From positions 1,148,225 through 1,212,224 of the forward strand of contig FJUW01000004.1 of the NCBI GenBank assembly GCA_900074885.1: 64,000 nucleotides of DNA, in the 5' to 3' direction. The DNA is from Rhynchosporium graminicola. Taxonomy: Eukaryota > Ascomycota > Leotiomycetes > Helotiales > Ploettnerulaceae. Below the pieces are notes generated by a model. That model searched no databases and had not been told where the DNA came from. It saw only the letters and a list, made by a program, of their open reading frames with translations. How positions within the stretch are numbered: the first letter of the stretch is position 1; each line of letters starts with the position of its first letter. Made by a program: the position numbers and the translations under genes. This document shows positions 24,700 through 37,245 of this stretch, piece after piece.

Positions 24700-27600
24700 G
24701 AGAATCCTCTACTACATCAACCTGACCTATACTCTAAGACGATTCTATTAGGGCCCAGATAATACCTAGCGATATACTAGTAGATAACCTTTTAGTTCTA
24801 TAAGAGAAACTCTAATCGCTAAAGAAACGGAACGACGTCCTAGATAACCTTATAGTTAAGTGCTAACGAATATTTAGCGAAGACTTTACTTAATACCCTC
24901 CGGAAGCTATTATAAGAGCACGACTCTACTAAGCTCATATATCCGAAGACTCTACCTTAAGTATAGAGAGAGATACTAGTCGATTAGTAGCTCCTGAAGA
25001 ATCGCTAATTCCTTACCGGGATAAAAGTAAATATATAATTCTACCGGAATACGAGGGCAGGAGCTAAAGAGAGCTTACTAAGTACTTATAAGCTTATAAC
25101 CGAGTCTTCGACTATAATACTAAAGGGTACTTAACTAATCTCGTTAAGATTAAATAAGTAGTAATACTACTCCGCAAGGAACCGGCGAACGCCTAAGAAA
25201 GGTTCAGGAAGTATACCCTAGATACTCTTTACGAGATAACCTAGGAAGGTTATAAAGAGTTCTTAGCGAATCTCTAGCTACTCCTTATCTTACGAAAGGT
25301 AGCTAACTCATAGGCTTACGAGAACGCTTACTAAAGGCTAAGTTAACTAATTAGGGAGTTCGTGAATTACCTTAAAGAAAAAGAGGAATAACTCGAACCC
25401 TTTACTAAGCGCTAATTATAAGATATCTTATTTAATAAGATCTGCCCGGAGATTCGCTAGAAAATCGTCGAGAATAGCTAAGCTAATAGACTTCAGACCC
25501 GAGACTAAGTCATTTCTGCTATTACTCTTCAAGAGACCTATACCCTATCTAGAGGTACTAATAGTAATAAAAGATAAAAGGAACCTGAAGAGTAGAAATA
25601 TAAGGAGTTGAACGCGAAGAAGGATAACTCGTATAAGTATTAGCGAAGAACTAATAATCGATAAGATAAGAGCTAATAAAGATAAGAAAGGAGGAAAGAT
25701 CTAAATAGTATCTTTATTAAGGATTAGCTAATAAGACAAGATATCTCTAAGGTTTAGTACTACTCTTATAACGAATATAGATATATCTCTCCGAACTATC
25801 TAAAATTAAACACTAGCGATACTAAAGATAAACGCTAAGGAAAGCTATAACTTATAGTATCTTCTACGTCCGGACCGGGTTTACCGGATAATAAGATAGA
25901 AATCTAAATAAAGATTCTATCTTAGGGTAAGTAGAAATCGATAACTGCTCTTATTAATAGTAGAGCAGAAGATAACTTTATATTAAGATTAGTTACTAAA
26001 GAATACGAGCTTGAACTTACTAGCGAAGGACCGAGGACTTTCTAAATACTTTCACAGAATAAAGGCGTTATTTTCGGTACTATAGTCGCCTAGGTAGAGA
26101 TAGCTGATTCGATTAGATAGACTAGAGTCGATACTTTTTAGCTAAGAGTTATCGATATGCTAGGTATAGACCTGATATTAGAGTAGCTATAGTTAGAGGA
26201 TATAGATCCTCAGATAAGCTTTAAGAATAAGTAGTAGAGGTTCCCTTATAATTTGAAGGACTCTAATAACCTTAATATTATAGCACCTCGAGCTTTTGCG
26301 ACTCTTATTAATAAATAGAAATCTCCTATATACGCTATAATACCTAACTTACGTACGATACGCTAGATAGATACTAGCGATACACCTATTATTCCCTCTG
26401 TATATAATGACTTTAAGGATATATTCTCTGAGGAGAAAGGAAGCGAGCTACTCCTATTAGAGGGCTGTTAATACGCTATCGAGTTAGAACTAGGATTAAA
26501 GATATTTTATTCTCTAATCTATAACCTCTCCGAGAAGGAACTAGAGGTTCTCCGGGAATACCTCGACTTATTAGAGGCGAAGGGTTAGATAAGGAAGAGT
26601 AAGAGTCCTGCAGGTATACCTATTCTTTTTATACCTAAGAAAGATAGTAGCCTTCGATTATATATTAATTACCGGGCTCTAAATAAAATTATAATTAAGA
26701 ATTAGTACCCTCTACTATTAATCAGCGAAACGCTAAATAGGCTCCGGGATACTAGAGTATTCACTAAACTAGACTTATAAAACGCTTACTACTATATCCG
26801 AATTCGCCAGGGTAATAAATAGAAGATTGTATTTCGTACCCGATATAGGCATTACGAGTATCAAGTTATGCCGTTTAGACTATTAAACGCACTAGCGACC
26901 TTCTAGGTATTTATTAATAATACGCTAGCGGGCCTTATTAATATTACTTATATTATATATCTTAATAATATCCTGATCTATTCTGCTGACTCCTTATAAT
27001 ATAAATAATATATCCGCTAAGTACTCGAGAGACTTCGATATATAAACCTCTTTATTAAGTTATTAAAGTACTCCTTTAATACTAAAAGTATAGAGTTTCT
27101 AGGATATATTATCTCTTTAGCTAGCGTTTCAATAGATATAAGCCGGATAGATACTATTAGGGAATAGCTAGAGCCTAAAAGTATTAGAGATATATAAGTC
27201 TTTATTAGTTTTATAAACTTCTACCGGCGATTTATCGCAAGATTCTTAGTAATTACCCGACCTCTAATAAGTTTAATAAGTAGTAAGAAGAAAGGGCAAC
27301 TTACCTTTACTTTTAGATAGAGTACTATAGAAAGGGAGGCTTTTAACGCGTTAAAAGATACGTTTACTATAGTACCTTTTCTTATGCACTTCGATCCACT
27401 AAAGCCGAGAAAGCTAGAGACTAACGCTTCTGGGTTTACTATTATAGGAATTCTCTTCTAGCCTAGAGAGTAGCCGGCGAAAGAAGAGGAAAAGGCCATC
27501 TAGTACCCTATCGCGTTCTTTAGCAAAAAGCTAGAACCTACTGAGTTAAATTATAAAGTATATAACTAAGAACTACTTATAATTATTAAGTATTTTATAT

Positions 27601-29700
27601 ACTAGAAGTATTACCTTAAAGGTAGTATAGCCCTAGTTAAGGTATTAACAGACTATAGTAACCTCTATCACTTTATAACTATAATAGTATTAAGCTAGCG
27701 ATAAGCTAGATAAGCTCTAGAGCTATCTAAGTATGACTTTATATTAAGTTATAAATAAGGGAAAAACAATCCCGCTGATAGACTATTAAGAAGGCCTAAC
27801 TATAAGCCGGCGAAAGATAAGGAAAACATTATGCTCCCTACTTTATAAAATAAGCTACGAAGTGCAATTAAAGATAAGTTGATCTATATACCTAGTAAAG
27901 CTAGCGATATAACAGAGAGCAACCGGCATCCGAACAATAGTATATCGTGCTAGTTAACTCAGATTCTATAACTTACTAACGATACTTCTTCAAAAGGAGT
28001 ATCGATCGAGGCTATAGATATAACCTCTACGCCTAACTAGCGATATATGCCTATAAAGCTTAATAGTTCATAGAACTTATTTAGAGGTCTGGATACCCTC
28101 TTAAGAGGCGCTAGCGAGGAGCCGGGCGCTAGCTAGTATAGCTATAGATATGCTATACTACGGTTTTTCATAGCGAGAATTATAAGAACTGAAATAGTAA
28201 ACCCTGAATCGAACTTACTTCTCTTAACGCTTATAAAGCTATAGAAAAGGGACGCCTTTACTATTAAGAAGTTAGCTAGATTATAGAAAACCGGGGATAT
28301 AGATTAGAGTATCGATAGCGAAGGACTACTTAGATACTAGCGAAAGGCTTACGTTCCGCTAGACGAAGCTATCTGTACTAAAATCATAAAGATATACTAT
28401 AATAATCTAACTATAGGCTATTTTAGTTAAGATAAGATATTAAAGCTTATCTAGCGAAAGTACTATTAGCAGAAGATAAAGCTAGACGTTAAAGAATATA
28501 TTAAAAGTTATAATATTTATCAAAGGATAAAGGTAAGAAGAATAAAGATAGCTAGTAAGATATAAGCGCTTAGCTAGCTAAGTAAGCTATTTAAGTCTAT
28601 AACTATAGACTTTATTACAGATCTGCTACCTTATAAAGGGAGCTCTATAGGAAGAATCTCCGATAGTTTACTAGTAATCGTCGATAGATATACTAAAGAT
28701 ATAGAGTATATTCCTTACTTAAAGATAATTAATACGCTAAGCTTAGCTTAGCTATTTATTAACTATTAGTTAAAGGACTATAGATTACCTATAGTTATTA
28801 TTACTAATAGAAGTTCTGTTTTCACTTCCAAGTTCTAGTAAGAGGTATACTTCTACCTTCGAATAATAAGAGGTCTTTTAATAGCGTTTTACTTATAAAC
28901 TAATAAGTAAACGGAATAATAAAACCAAGCTATAGAAGCATAGCTACGGTATTTCGTATACTATCTTTAAGACAATTAGGTAGACTTATTACTTATAGCG
29001 AAATTCGCGTATATAAATATATATTATAAAGCTATTAGAATAACTCTAAATAAGGCTAGGTATAGAATTACGCTAGATAGTCGCTAGGGTATCGAGGACG
29101 ATCCTATAAGAGGGGAGATACTTACTGCTCAAGAAAGAGCAGAAGAAGTAATTAAGAAACGCTAAGAGCTAGAGAATAGCTAGCGAAGAACTAAAGAAAC
29201 CTAGGCGAAGTAGTATAATAAGAACTATCGACTAGTTGAATTTAAAGTAGATTAATAAGTCTTACTCTTAATAAAGAATATTAAAACTATTCGATCGAGT
29301 AAGAAGCTAGACTACTAATTTCTAGGGCTATTTAAGATTAGCGAAAGAATTAGAAAGTAAGTATATCGATTGGATTTACTTACTAAGTATAGTCGGCTAT
29401 ATAACGTCTTCTATATCTTACTATTAGAACTATACTAGTAAAGGCCCGGCGAGTCGTCGGAGGTTATCTAACCTGATCTTATTAATAGCGAAGAATTATA
29501 GGAGGTCGATTCCTTACTAGACCGGCAAGTAGTCAGGAGGAGAGAATAATTCCTAGTAAGATAGAAAGAGTTTACTTCCGCTTATAATTCTTAGGAGCTA
29601 AAAGAAAACCTCTAGGGACTCTAGAAAGAAATTAAAGCTTTAAAAAATCAAAACGCTATAGAAAGACTAGCGAAACGCCGGCGAAAATGAAATAATACTC
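24700..29700 (+). pseudogene. Degenerate gag-pol polyprotein of the 182-bp-LTR chromovirus
   Basis: Recognisable segments include the RT palm region with a PFRLLNA motif near 26874, RT catalytic YLNN (both Asp codons changed to Asn, each Asp GAT following a T), integrase HHCC residues near 28385-28530, the integrase core around 28605-28800 and an Arg/Lys-rich tail after the chromodomain (to about 29690). Stops are TAG/TAA at former Gln and Trp codons. The protein cannot be functional as read. Confidence 0.85.
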
Positions 29701-29869
29701 GTAAAAGGATATATACCTTTCTGTTTTTTCCTATAGGGTTTTATAGTTTTAAAGGCATATTAGAGATTATAAATCTAGTAGAGGTCTAAGGGGAAAAAGA
29801 GGTTTTATTATCTATACGAATCGCTAGTAAACTAGCCCTCGCTAGATAAACTCCGATATATTACTAAAG

Positions 29870-30850
29870 AAAGTTTACTTAGTAACCTCCTGATCAGTAG
29901 TATCTATATCCTTATCCGGGACTTCCTCTCTATTAACCTCTAGCTACGTATCTAGTGAAGCTACCTATAGAAAGAATCTAGTATGAATAGTACGAAAGTC
30001 CTTCGCTAAAGATTAGTAGAGAACTCGCTAGAGAGATTAATTCATATTATACGGAGACTACGAATTTCCTCCAGAAGAGTAGTATTTATAATATCGATAG
30101 TAGCAATAACTTTAGCTATAGAGCGCAGCGTATACCTAGATACCTCAGCAATCGCCGACGTAATACTAGAGGATAGCTCGGTATTAGAATTAATAACTAG
30201 CTTCTAAGGAGATTTAATAGCTATAGTATTACTAACTTTAGAAGTATAATTAGCCCGCTTCTTCTCTATATTAAAGCGTGCCTAGGTAATCTTTAATACT
30301 TCTCCGGAACTCTCGCCTATTACTACTTTTAAAGCTACGTCTTATAGTTAGCTAAGAATACCTATTAGGATAGCTAGAACCTCGTCGGCTATTAGCTAAG
30401 TATTCGCTAGAGAGAGGAAATTTATACTTATATCCTCGTAAGATTTACCCTTCTTAATATAGTCTATATATTTACTAGCAATAGAGTTAGGAGCTAAAGT
30501 GTACTTCAACTCAGGGAATAGAGTATACTCGCCGGCGTATCGTAAGTAAGTCTCCGGACGTAGTATCTCCTTATTCACCTTAGTATAAGCCTTCGACTTC
30601 ATCTGCGTATTCTTTCGACTAGTATAAAGGGTCTTATCGTAACGAGCAGAGGAGCTATTATCTTAGCTCGGCTCGCCTTTAGTATCCTTATTATTATCTT
30701 CCGCTCGCTAGCGCTTAGTTAATAACCCGCTAGCGACTGCGGTTTTTCCCTTATTAATAGGGGTAAAAGTATTACTAGAAGGAAGAGTATCTTTGAGCGA
30801 ACTACTGGCGGCGCGCTTACGAAGGTTCTTAGGAGCTAAAAGGTTAAGTT
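29870..30850 (-). pseudogene. Antisense ORF between pol and 3' LTR of the 182-bp-LTR chromovirus
   Basis: The minus strand has a long, sparsely interrupted frame here. The cleanest part is 30396-30602 (68 codons), starting at an ATG and containing PETYLRYAGEY and SIASKYIDYIKKGKSYEDI. Upstream (towards 30850) it is Ser/Thr/Lys-rich; downstream it is helix-prone. I recognise no family. As in the 268-bp-LTR chromovirus, it sits antisense to gag-pol in the same position, but I see no sequence similarity between the two. Confidence 0.4.
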
Positions 30851-31124
30851 AGTACTACCTAATACCTTATATTCATAACTTATATATAGTTATTATTATT
30901 ATCGTTAGTTATTTAAGAAGGGAGAGAAGAGAGAAGGTTAAGAGTTATATAGAGGAGTTACCTAGCGCTATACCCCGTATTCTAGCTTTACTAATAATAA
31001 AGAAGAATTAGAATAAAGGTGAATCCTGAAAGGAATACCTCGCCGGCGCCTTACTGAAGTATTACTAGCTAGGGTATTTTAACGCTTTTACTTCTGGGAC
31101 AGAAGTATTTAAGAGGGGAGATAT

Positions 31125-31306
31125 TATAATAAGTCTATGCGCTTAGTGCCTCCTACTCCTATATTTCAGAATTAGAGAGGAAAGAAGAACCTTCTCTCCT
31201 TAGCAATTAGTTTCTATATTAACCAGATCATTACCAGCGAACCTCTAGCGACTGTTCTACTATTCCATTGTGCCTATTTACCTCAGCGTACCAAGTGATC
31301 ATTACA
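31125..31306 (+). repeat. 3' LTR of the 182-bp-LTR chromovirus
   Basis: Start TATAATAAGTCTATG, end GTGATCATTACA. Its 3' half keeps more CpA than the 5' LTR. Confidence 0.93.
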
Positions 31307-31630
31307 ACCGGAGTATAAGGATTACAAGTCGAATTCCGATAATTTCCGCTAGGGTAATAAGCTACTTCGTCTTAGCTTAAAAGTAAGATTTTTCGCTATT
31401 AGAGCTACTTTCAGAAGGTTAAAGTCAGGTAAGAGGATAAAAGTTCTTTTCTAGTAGAAGGAGGTCGATTCTACTAAGGGGGATAAATTATACCGGGGTA
31501 TAGGAGTTACAAGTCGGATTCTAGTAATTTCTACTAAAGTAATAAGCTATTTTATCTTAGCCTAAAAGTAAGGTTTTTCGCTATTAGAGCTACTTTCGGA
31601 AGGTTAAAGTCAGGTAAGGAGATAATAAAT
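31307..31630. repeat. Two tandem units of about 184 bp inside the short LTR element
   Basis: The segment around 31312-31490 (with its first bases at 24430-24464, left of the nested element) is repeated at about 31460-31625. Shared landmarks are GGAGGTCGATTCT, AAATTATACCGG and the stretch ending GTTAAAGTCAGGTAAG. The repeat predates the insertion of the nested chromovirus, which landed within the first unit. Confidence 0.7.
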
Positions 31631-32000
31631 ATTAGAGCCTATAGGGAAGTTTCTACCTAAAATTCGTCTACTGTTTTACTTCGTACGCACGAAGGAATGA
31701 GTTTCGAAGTATCCGAGAGTGACTTCGCAGTAATACTAGTACTTCTGAGGCTGAATTATATTTAAATTCCCAGCTATCCGAGAGATCTCTAGAATCTTAG
31801 CTCTTTTGAAAACCTAACCGTCGAATTCGTAATTAATAGTACTAACTATTTCCGTATAATTCCGAAGTATAAAAATCTAAGGTAAGTAGAGATAACTCAG
31901 CGAAGAGCTCCCTAATAGTCGAAGTCGTACGTCCGAATCGAGTTTTCTAAGTGAGATATTATTTAATACTATCCCTAGCGGTCTTAATCTTTCTATTTAA

Positions 32001-32202
32001 TATAATAATATAAGACTTAAGGCAGTATATAAGTAAGAATAAATAAGTAGGGAGGCTAAGAGCGATCTTATATAGTCTAGTACGAAGGAAACAGAAAGAT
32101 ACAGAACTCTAAAGGAGTCTGTACCTTCTATATATACAAGGAGGGTATGCCTAAGGCACCGATACTGGCCCGTATCTGCCACGTATACTATGCGCCGTCA
32201 CA
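32001..32202 (-). repeat. 202-bp LTR (right)
   Basis: It starts TATAATAATATAAGAC and ends GCGCCGTCACA. Its second half is much less RIP-altered than the left copy. Confidence 0.92.
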
Positions 32203-32207
32203 ATATC

Positions 32208-33728
32208 GACTTAAGGATAAGGATATACTATATATCTATCTTAATATTCAGGTAGTAAGCGATATATAGTAAGTAAATTAATACCTTCCCTTAGGTATAT
32301 TATAATTATCTATAAAAGGTAAATATTAATATGTTTTAGGATAGACTTCGCGGTCTTTATTACTTTAATTATCTTAAGGAGTATATAATTATTACTATCT
32401 CCTACTTATAGATAATATAGCTTCCTTAATAACTCTTATCTAAAGTCGAGTTTATTTTCCGAGAAAAAGTCAAGCTTAAGAAGGATTCCTCTTAGTATCT
32501 TTAGTATAATATAATATTAGTAAGCCAGAAACTATAGTAGTTCCTTACTGGAAATTATCTTATATAAGATAAGTATTTCGACGAAATCGGAAATAATAAG
32601 CTTAGAACTTATACTAGAAAAACTAACTTATAAGCTATCTATCCTATAATAAGTCCTTATAGAAGGGAAGTATTACGCTAGACTTAGCTCGTCGATTAAC
32701 CTAATAAGCGAAGTAGTATTAATAGCTACTTCTATCGGAAAGTTATCCTTACTAAATATTTAGATTCTAATATACGTATTAGCTATAAAGGAAATATTAT
32801 TTAGGAGAATAGATATCTCGTTCTTCGACTCCTAAAGTTATAAGTCCGGGATCTTTATAGTATAAGCGCTAGGGATTAGTATTTCTCTATCTTAAGCTAT
32901 AGGTAAGATTATAGAGGAAAGGTTCTTAACTAGAATAAAGTCGTCCTCTTTTTCGTCTTTATAAGAAAGCGATATATAGTTAAGTATAGAAAGTAAAGAT
33001 AATAGTATCTTAAGTTAGATTTATTCTATCTTTTTCGTTAAGGATAGCGCTAAAGTAAGTTTATTAAAGACTAATAATATTACTAAAATAAGGTTTAAGT
33101 AAGAATAAAGCCATAAGGGGACCTCCCTTAAGTCTTGCGATAAGCCTTTCCTAAGTCCGCGGATAAGGAAAGACTTATAGTTTCAGGCGATTTATTATCC
33201 TCTGAATTATACTCTTAATCCGGTTAATATAAGAATCCGTTATTAGAATAGTTAAGTATAACTAGTAATTAAGAATAGTACGTATTATACCTATTAAAGT
33301 TCCTAGTTATTAGTAAGTATTAAAAAGAGTACTAAAGTTAGTTTATTATCATAAGAACTTAGGGCTAGTACTAATATAGCTACTAGTTCTAATAGGGTTA
33401 TCTTCTATTACGCTAAGCAGTTAGTATAGAGGCTAATACTAATATAGTTAACTTATTAGCCTTATCCCTTTTCTTCTCTTATTATTACTTTCTTCTGAAC
33501 TCGGCGTATTCTACTAAAAGTATCTAAAGTCGCAGATAGAGTATTAGGAGTTAAGTAGGTACTATTATTATCAGGTATCGTCCCGTTAGTACTATTAGTA
33601 CTAGTGCTTAACTCTATTATTCGCTTCAGGAGTCTCTATCTCGCCTAATACCTTAGCAGTACGAATTATCTATTACTAGTTATCGTAACTCTTATATCTC
33701 CTTAGTTTACTTATCGATATAAGACTAT
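32208..33728 (-). mobile_element. Gypsy retrotransposon fragment, middle part (minus strand)
   Basis: This is the continuation of the element at 21239-23864, shown by the shared ATATC duplication either side of the short LTR element. By position it should hold the protease and gag 3' part. I could not place individual motifs with confidence because RIP decay is heavy. Confidence 0.6.
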
Positions 33729-33963
33729 TGTGACGCTTACTCTAGAAAGGTCTCAAAACTACCTGAGTAATAAGACCTCATATTACTATGAATATAAAGT
33801 AGTAAGAATTACTTAAGAATCTATAACTAAGGAGTAAAGAAGTAGAGAGAGAATAGAAGTATATATATGAAAAGGGGCCCCTAAACTCTACTCGTGTAAT
33901 CTCGCTTAGTAGTAAGTGTTTCTACTAATAGGGAGAGACCTCTAAACCTAACCGGTCGTCATA
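33729..33963 (-). repeat. 235-bp LTR (3' LTR)
   Basis: Start TGTGACGCTTACTC, end CCGGTCGTCATA. A purine tract lies just inside (reverse complement of about 33968-33976). Confidence 0.93.
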
Positions 33964-35218
33964 CTACTCCCCTTTCCGAAAAAAGCTCGCCCTCGAGCGT
34001 TAATCTATCTCCTTATTACTATTAAGGTAATCGTAATTATTAATTCTATCGTAGAAAGCTTTTAGCTAATTAGGTAGTCTAACAGGAGGTCTAGCTTACG
34101 TTAGGTTATTAAAGTGGAATTATTATAGCTTAGTAGGAGCGTATTTAACGTCTATAGCGTTATACTATATAAGATCGACGTCTTGATTTAACTAGGAAAC
34201 TCGGTATAAGAGGCTATTACGCTACTTATAGTACGCAAGTATATCTTCGATCTCCTATTCATCGTTACTAGTAATATTAATAAGTAGTAGCAGTAGTAAG
34301 GTTTATCTTAGTAAGAGGTCGTTTAGATGCTTCCGTAGCTTAGTAGCAGGGAATACGTTATATACTTTTATACTAGCAGGGAGCTCTAGGCGATAAGAGC
34401 TTCCGACCTTTTTAATTATATAGAAGGGTCTATTAGTCGGGAAGTCGAGTTTTTTACTAGGTCGAGTACTCGTAAAGTAGCGCATATCTAGCTAGATAAA
34501 GTTATCTATAGTAAAGTCGACTTTATAGCGTAAGCGATTATAAGATTAGGCTATCTTAGCTTATATACGTTAGAGGCTTAATTAAGCAGTAGTCCAGGCG
34601 TCACGCAGACGATTAGCGTAATTCAGAGCTTACTAAGTATTCAACTTATTAGTAAGCGTAGTAGAGTTAGGTAGGTCTTTCTAATTCTAATTAATATAAG
34701 GTATATATCTATAAATAACTTCAAAGAGTAAGAGACCTCTAAGGGATTCGTAAGGGAGAGTTATCTAAGCGTAGTCTATAATAAGTAAGAACTCTAACTA
34801 GTCGTCTTAATAGTAAGAGATAAAAAGTCGTAATCTGCGTTAGAGATATTAGTTATAGATCTCTATTTAGCTATCTATTTGCGAGTAGTCTACTATAGAA
34901 AGCTATCTTTTAGTACTAAGAATTATAATAACTATAGTTTAAAAACGGGAAACGAATTAAGGCCCTCTATTAGAGGTAATTATTAATAGAGCTCCGAAAT
35001 AGCAGTATATATAGTATAAGTAAAGCTTTATAAGGTCGCGCGCATCGGAGGTCTTTCGGTATAGAATACTAATTACTTATTTACTAAAACAGTTAATAAA
35101 TACAAGAACGTTATTATAGCCGTATTTATCGCAGTTAAAGCTATAGTAGTCGACTATAATATACTCCTATAGACGTAATAGTACAGGCAGAGGTTAGAGG
35201 AGGCCCGGTTTCTTATCG

Positions 35219-35219
35219 N
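35219..35219. other. Assembly gap (single N) inside the 235-bp-LTR chromovirus
   Basis: Read on the minus strand, protease C-terminal sequence ends at about 35220 and integrase core sequence begins at 35218. About 1.5-2 kb of RT, RNase H and integrase zinc domain expected between them is missing. Confidence 0.85.
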
Positions 35220-37245
35220 AGTATATAGTAGCTAAATAATCTATCGTTTAGAGGTATCTAAGAGTACTTAATATTCCGAAAGCTAAGTCCTTCCGAGTAT
35301 AATACTATAGTTTCCGAGAGTAGTAATAAGAAAGGGGATAAATACCTGAATACAATAATCTACTATTAAATTAAGTATCGTATAATAACTAATAGTACTA
35401 CTATTAACGCTATTAAAGCTTTTAATAGGAATTACGTTTAGCAGAGGGTAAATTAAAAGTTTTAAGAAGAAGGAAAGGAATTTAAGAAAAGAACAATTAA
35501 TAAAATAGTATCTATTAGCTCCAGAATCGAGAAGTGTAAGTAGCTTATATAAGAGTCCATTCTTAGTAAGAGTAGCACGTATAGTAAACGATTAACTACT
35601 AAGAAGCTTCGTAAGGTTAAGATATCGTATATCTCGTATACTACCTAAGAAGGAGTCTTTCCCTAGGCGTAATCTTTTACTAGCGGTTTAATATACTCCT
35701 AAGCGTTATTATACGTCTCTTCGTTATTATTATCTTCTAACTCGCTATAAACGTTATTATTAGCGTTAATTACGTTAATTTGATATAGAGTATTAGGTCG
35801 AGCTAACGATAAGCGTAGATATAAGATAAGCGTAAAGTAATAAGGAGTATTTACCGGCGATTATACACGAGGCGTATCGTTTCGTATAAAGTATAGTACT
35901 TATTTACTAGTCGCACTAGTGTTCTCAGGCGTAAGAAGACTAATTTACAGATAAGAAGAGGAGTTAGTACTATAGCGCTAAGAGGAGGTATTTATAAGGC
36001 GTTCCCGAGTCGCGCTAGCCTTAGCTAAAGACTCGGAATAATAAGTCTTTTCAATAAATTAACCTTAGTCTTTAGCTTATATAGCCTTAATATATTCTTC
36101 TAGTATCCTTAACATTCAGTACTATTAGAAGAGCTATTTCCGTAGCCGTGCAAATAGCTTCTCTTATAAGTCTATTTTCAGAGTCGATTAATTATTTACT
36201 TTAGCTTTATAAGCTAGCGTACGAAACTCGTAATAGAACGTCCAGAAAGTCTACTTATAATCTATCTTTAGCGCGAAATAGCTAGCTTTTACAGTTTATT
36301 AGTCGTATAGATTAGATAAGAAAGAGATAAGTTAAGTAATTATATCGAGTGAATCGATTATACTACTTTCTTTATTATATTCTAGTTCTAAGAATAAGAG
36401 TTCTAAGTAAGTTCTAGCTATTCTTTCCGTTTAGTTAAGTAACTAATCTTTATAGTAATCTTCGTCGATAAAGTAACTAGAGTAGCGCCAGAGGACGTTA
36501 CGTATCTACACTTCCTAGAGTTTTAGAGAGTAGTCGATTCTATTAGAGAGCTTATTTAGAAAGTTTAGTATCTTCTCTATACGCGTAGCGTATAATATTA
36601 ACGATATTCCTCTAGTAGATTATTCTCGACGATAATTATTAAGTATAAGAGTAACATTATCTTCTTTAATTAATAGTAGTAGTATTATATACGATTAAAC
36701 GTTATTAAACGATATAGACTTAGTAGAGCGCTAAGTAGTTAACTAGCGTAGTTCTAGGAACTCGTCCTATAACTAGTATAGTTCTATAGATAAGTTAGCG
36801 TTTAATTATCTCTCCTCCGCGAGCTTCCTTTCTGCCTCTTATAGCTAGTAAGCGCGGTCTTCCTATAAGTTACTTATAGTTACTATTAATATAGGAGTAT
36901 TATCAGGGAAGTTTAGCGACTTAGTAAGTTTATTAATTACAATAGGAGTTAGGGAGCTTAACTCGGACGAGGTATTATCGCGAGTACTCTCTACTATAAA
37001 GAGAAGTAAGTTATAGTAAGTATTACGAGTCGCCGAAGAATAAGAGGTAGAGAGAGTCAGAGAACTAGTAGTCGATTTATCGGACTTAGGTTACTTCGGT
37101 TTAGGTACTATTCTTCAAGTTTATACTTAGTATAAGCCTTCTCTATATAGCGTAGTCTCTTACATTTAGTAGCTCTAGGTATAAAGGTATAATATAAGTA
37201 GATATTTACTATCTTCCTAGACGTAAGTAAAAGAGTTATAGATAA

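Larger units (their letters stand above)
24465..31306 (+). mobile_element. Ty3/gypsy chromovirus with 182-bp LTRs (6,842 bp), nested and RIP-dead
   Basis: The LTRs 24465-24646 and 31125-31306 (182 bp each) have TGTAAT/ATTACA-type ends. The target duplication is ACCGG (24460-24464 and 31307-31311). A polypurine tract (AAGAGGGGAGA) precedes the 3' LTR. Order on the plus strand is gag with a decayed CCHC knuckle near 25750-25795, protease (Asp codon decayed, near 25940-25975), RT (about 26580-27300; catalytic motif YLNN near 26958), RNase H, integrase zinc region near 28375-28540, integrase core from about 28600, and a chromodomain near 29490-29610. The two LTRs differ at 17 positions by my count, all C/T or G/A transitions. 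Confidence 0.93.
23865..32202 (-). mobile_element. Short LTR element (about 1.49 kb, probably non-autonomous) split by a nested chromovirus
   Basis: The 202-bp LTRs are 23865-24066 and 32001-32202, with target-site duplication ATATC at 23860-23864 and 32203-32207. Removing the inner element 24465-31306 and one ACCGG leaves 1,491 bp, too short for gag-pol, and I see no coding domains in the 398 + 689 bp of internal sequence. A purine tract (reverse complement of 24067-24078) next to the left LTR makes the minus strand the sense strand. The first about 110 bp of its LTR, and sequence next to its right LTR, resemble the 268-bp-LTR chromovirus. It may therefore be a deletion derivative mobilised by a relative. 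That last point is inference. Confidence 0.88.

Noticed and set aside
31997..32182. Minus-strand 61-codon frame
   Set aside because: It lies within the right 202-bp LTR and is non-coding LTR sequence.
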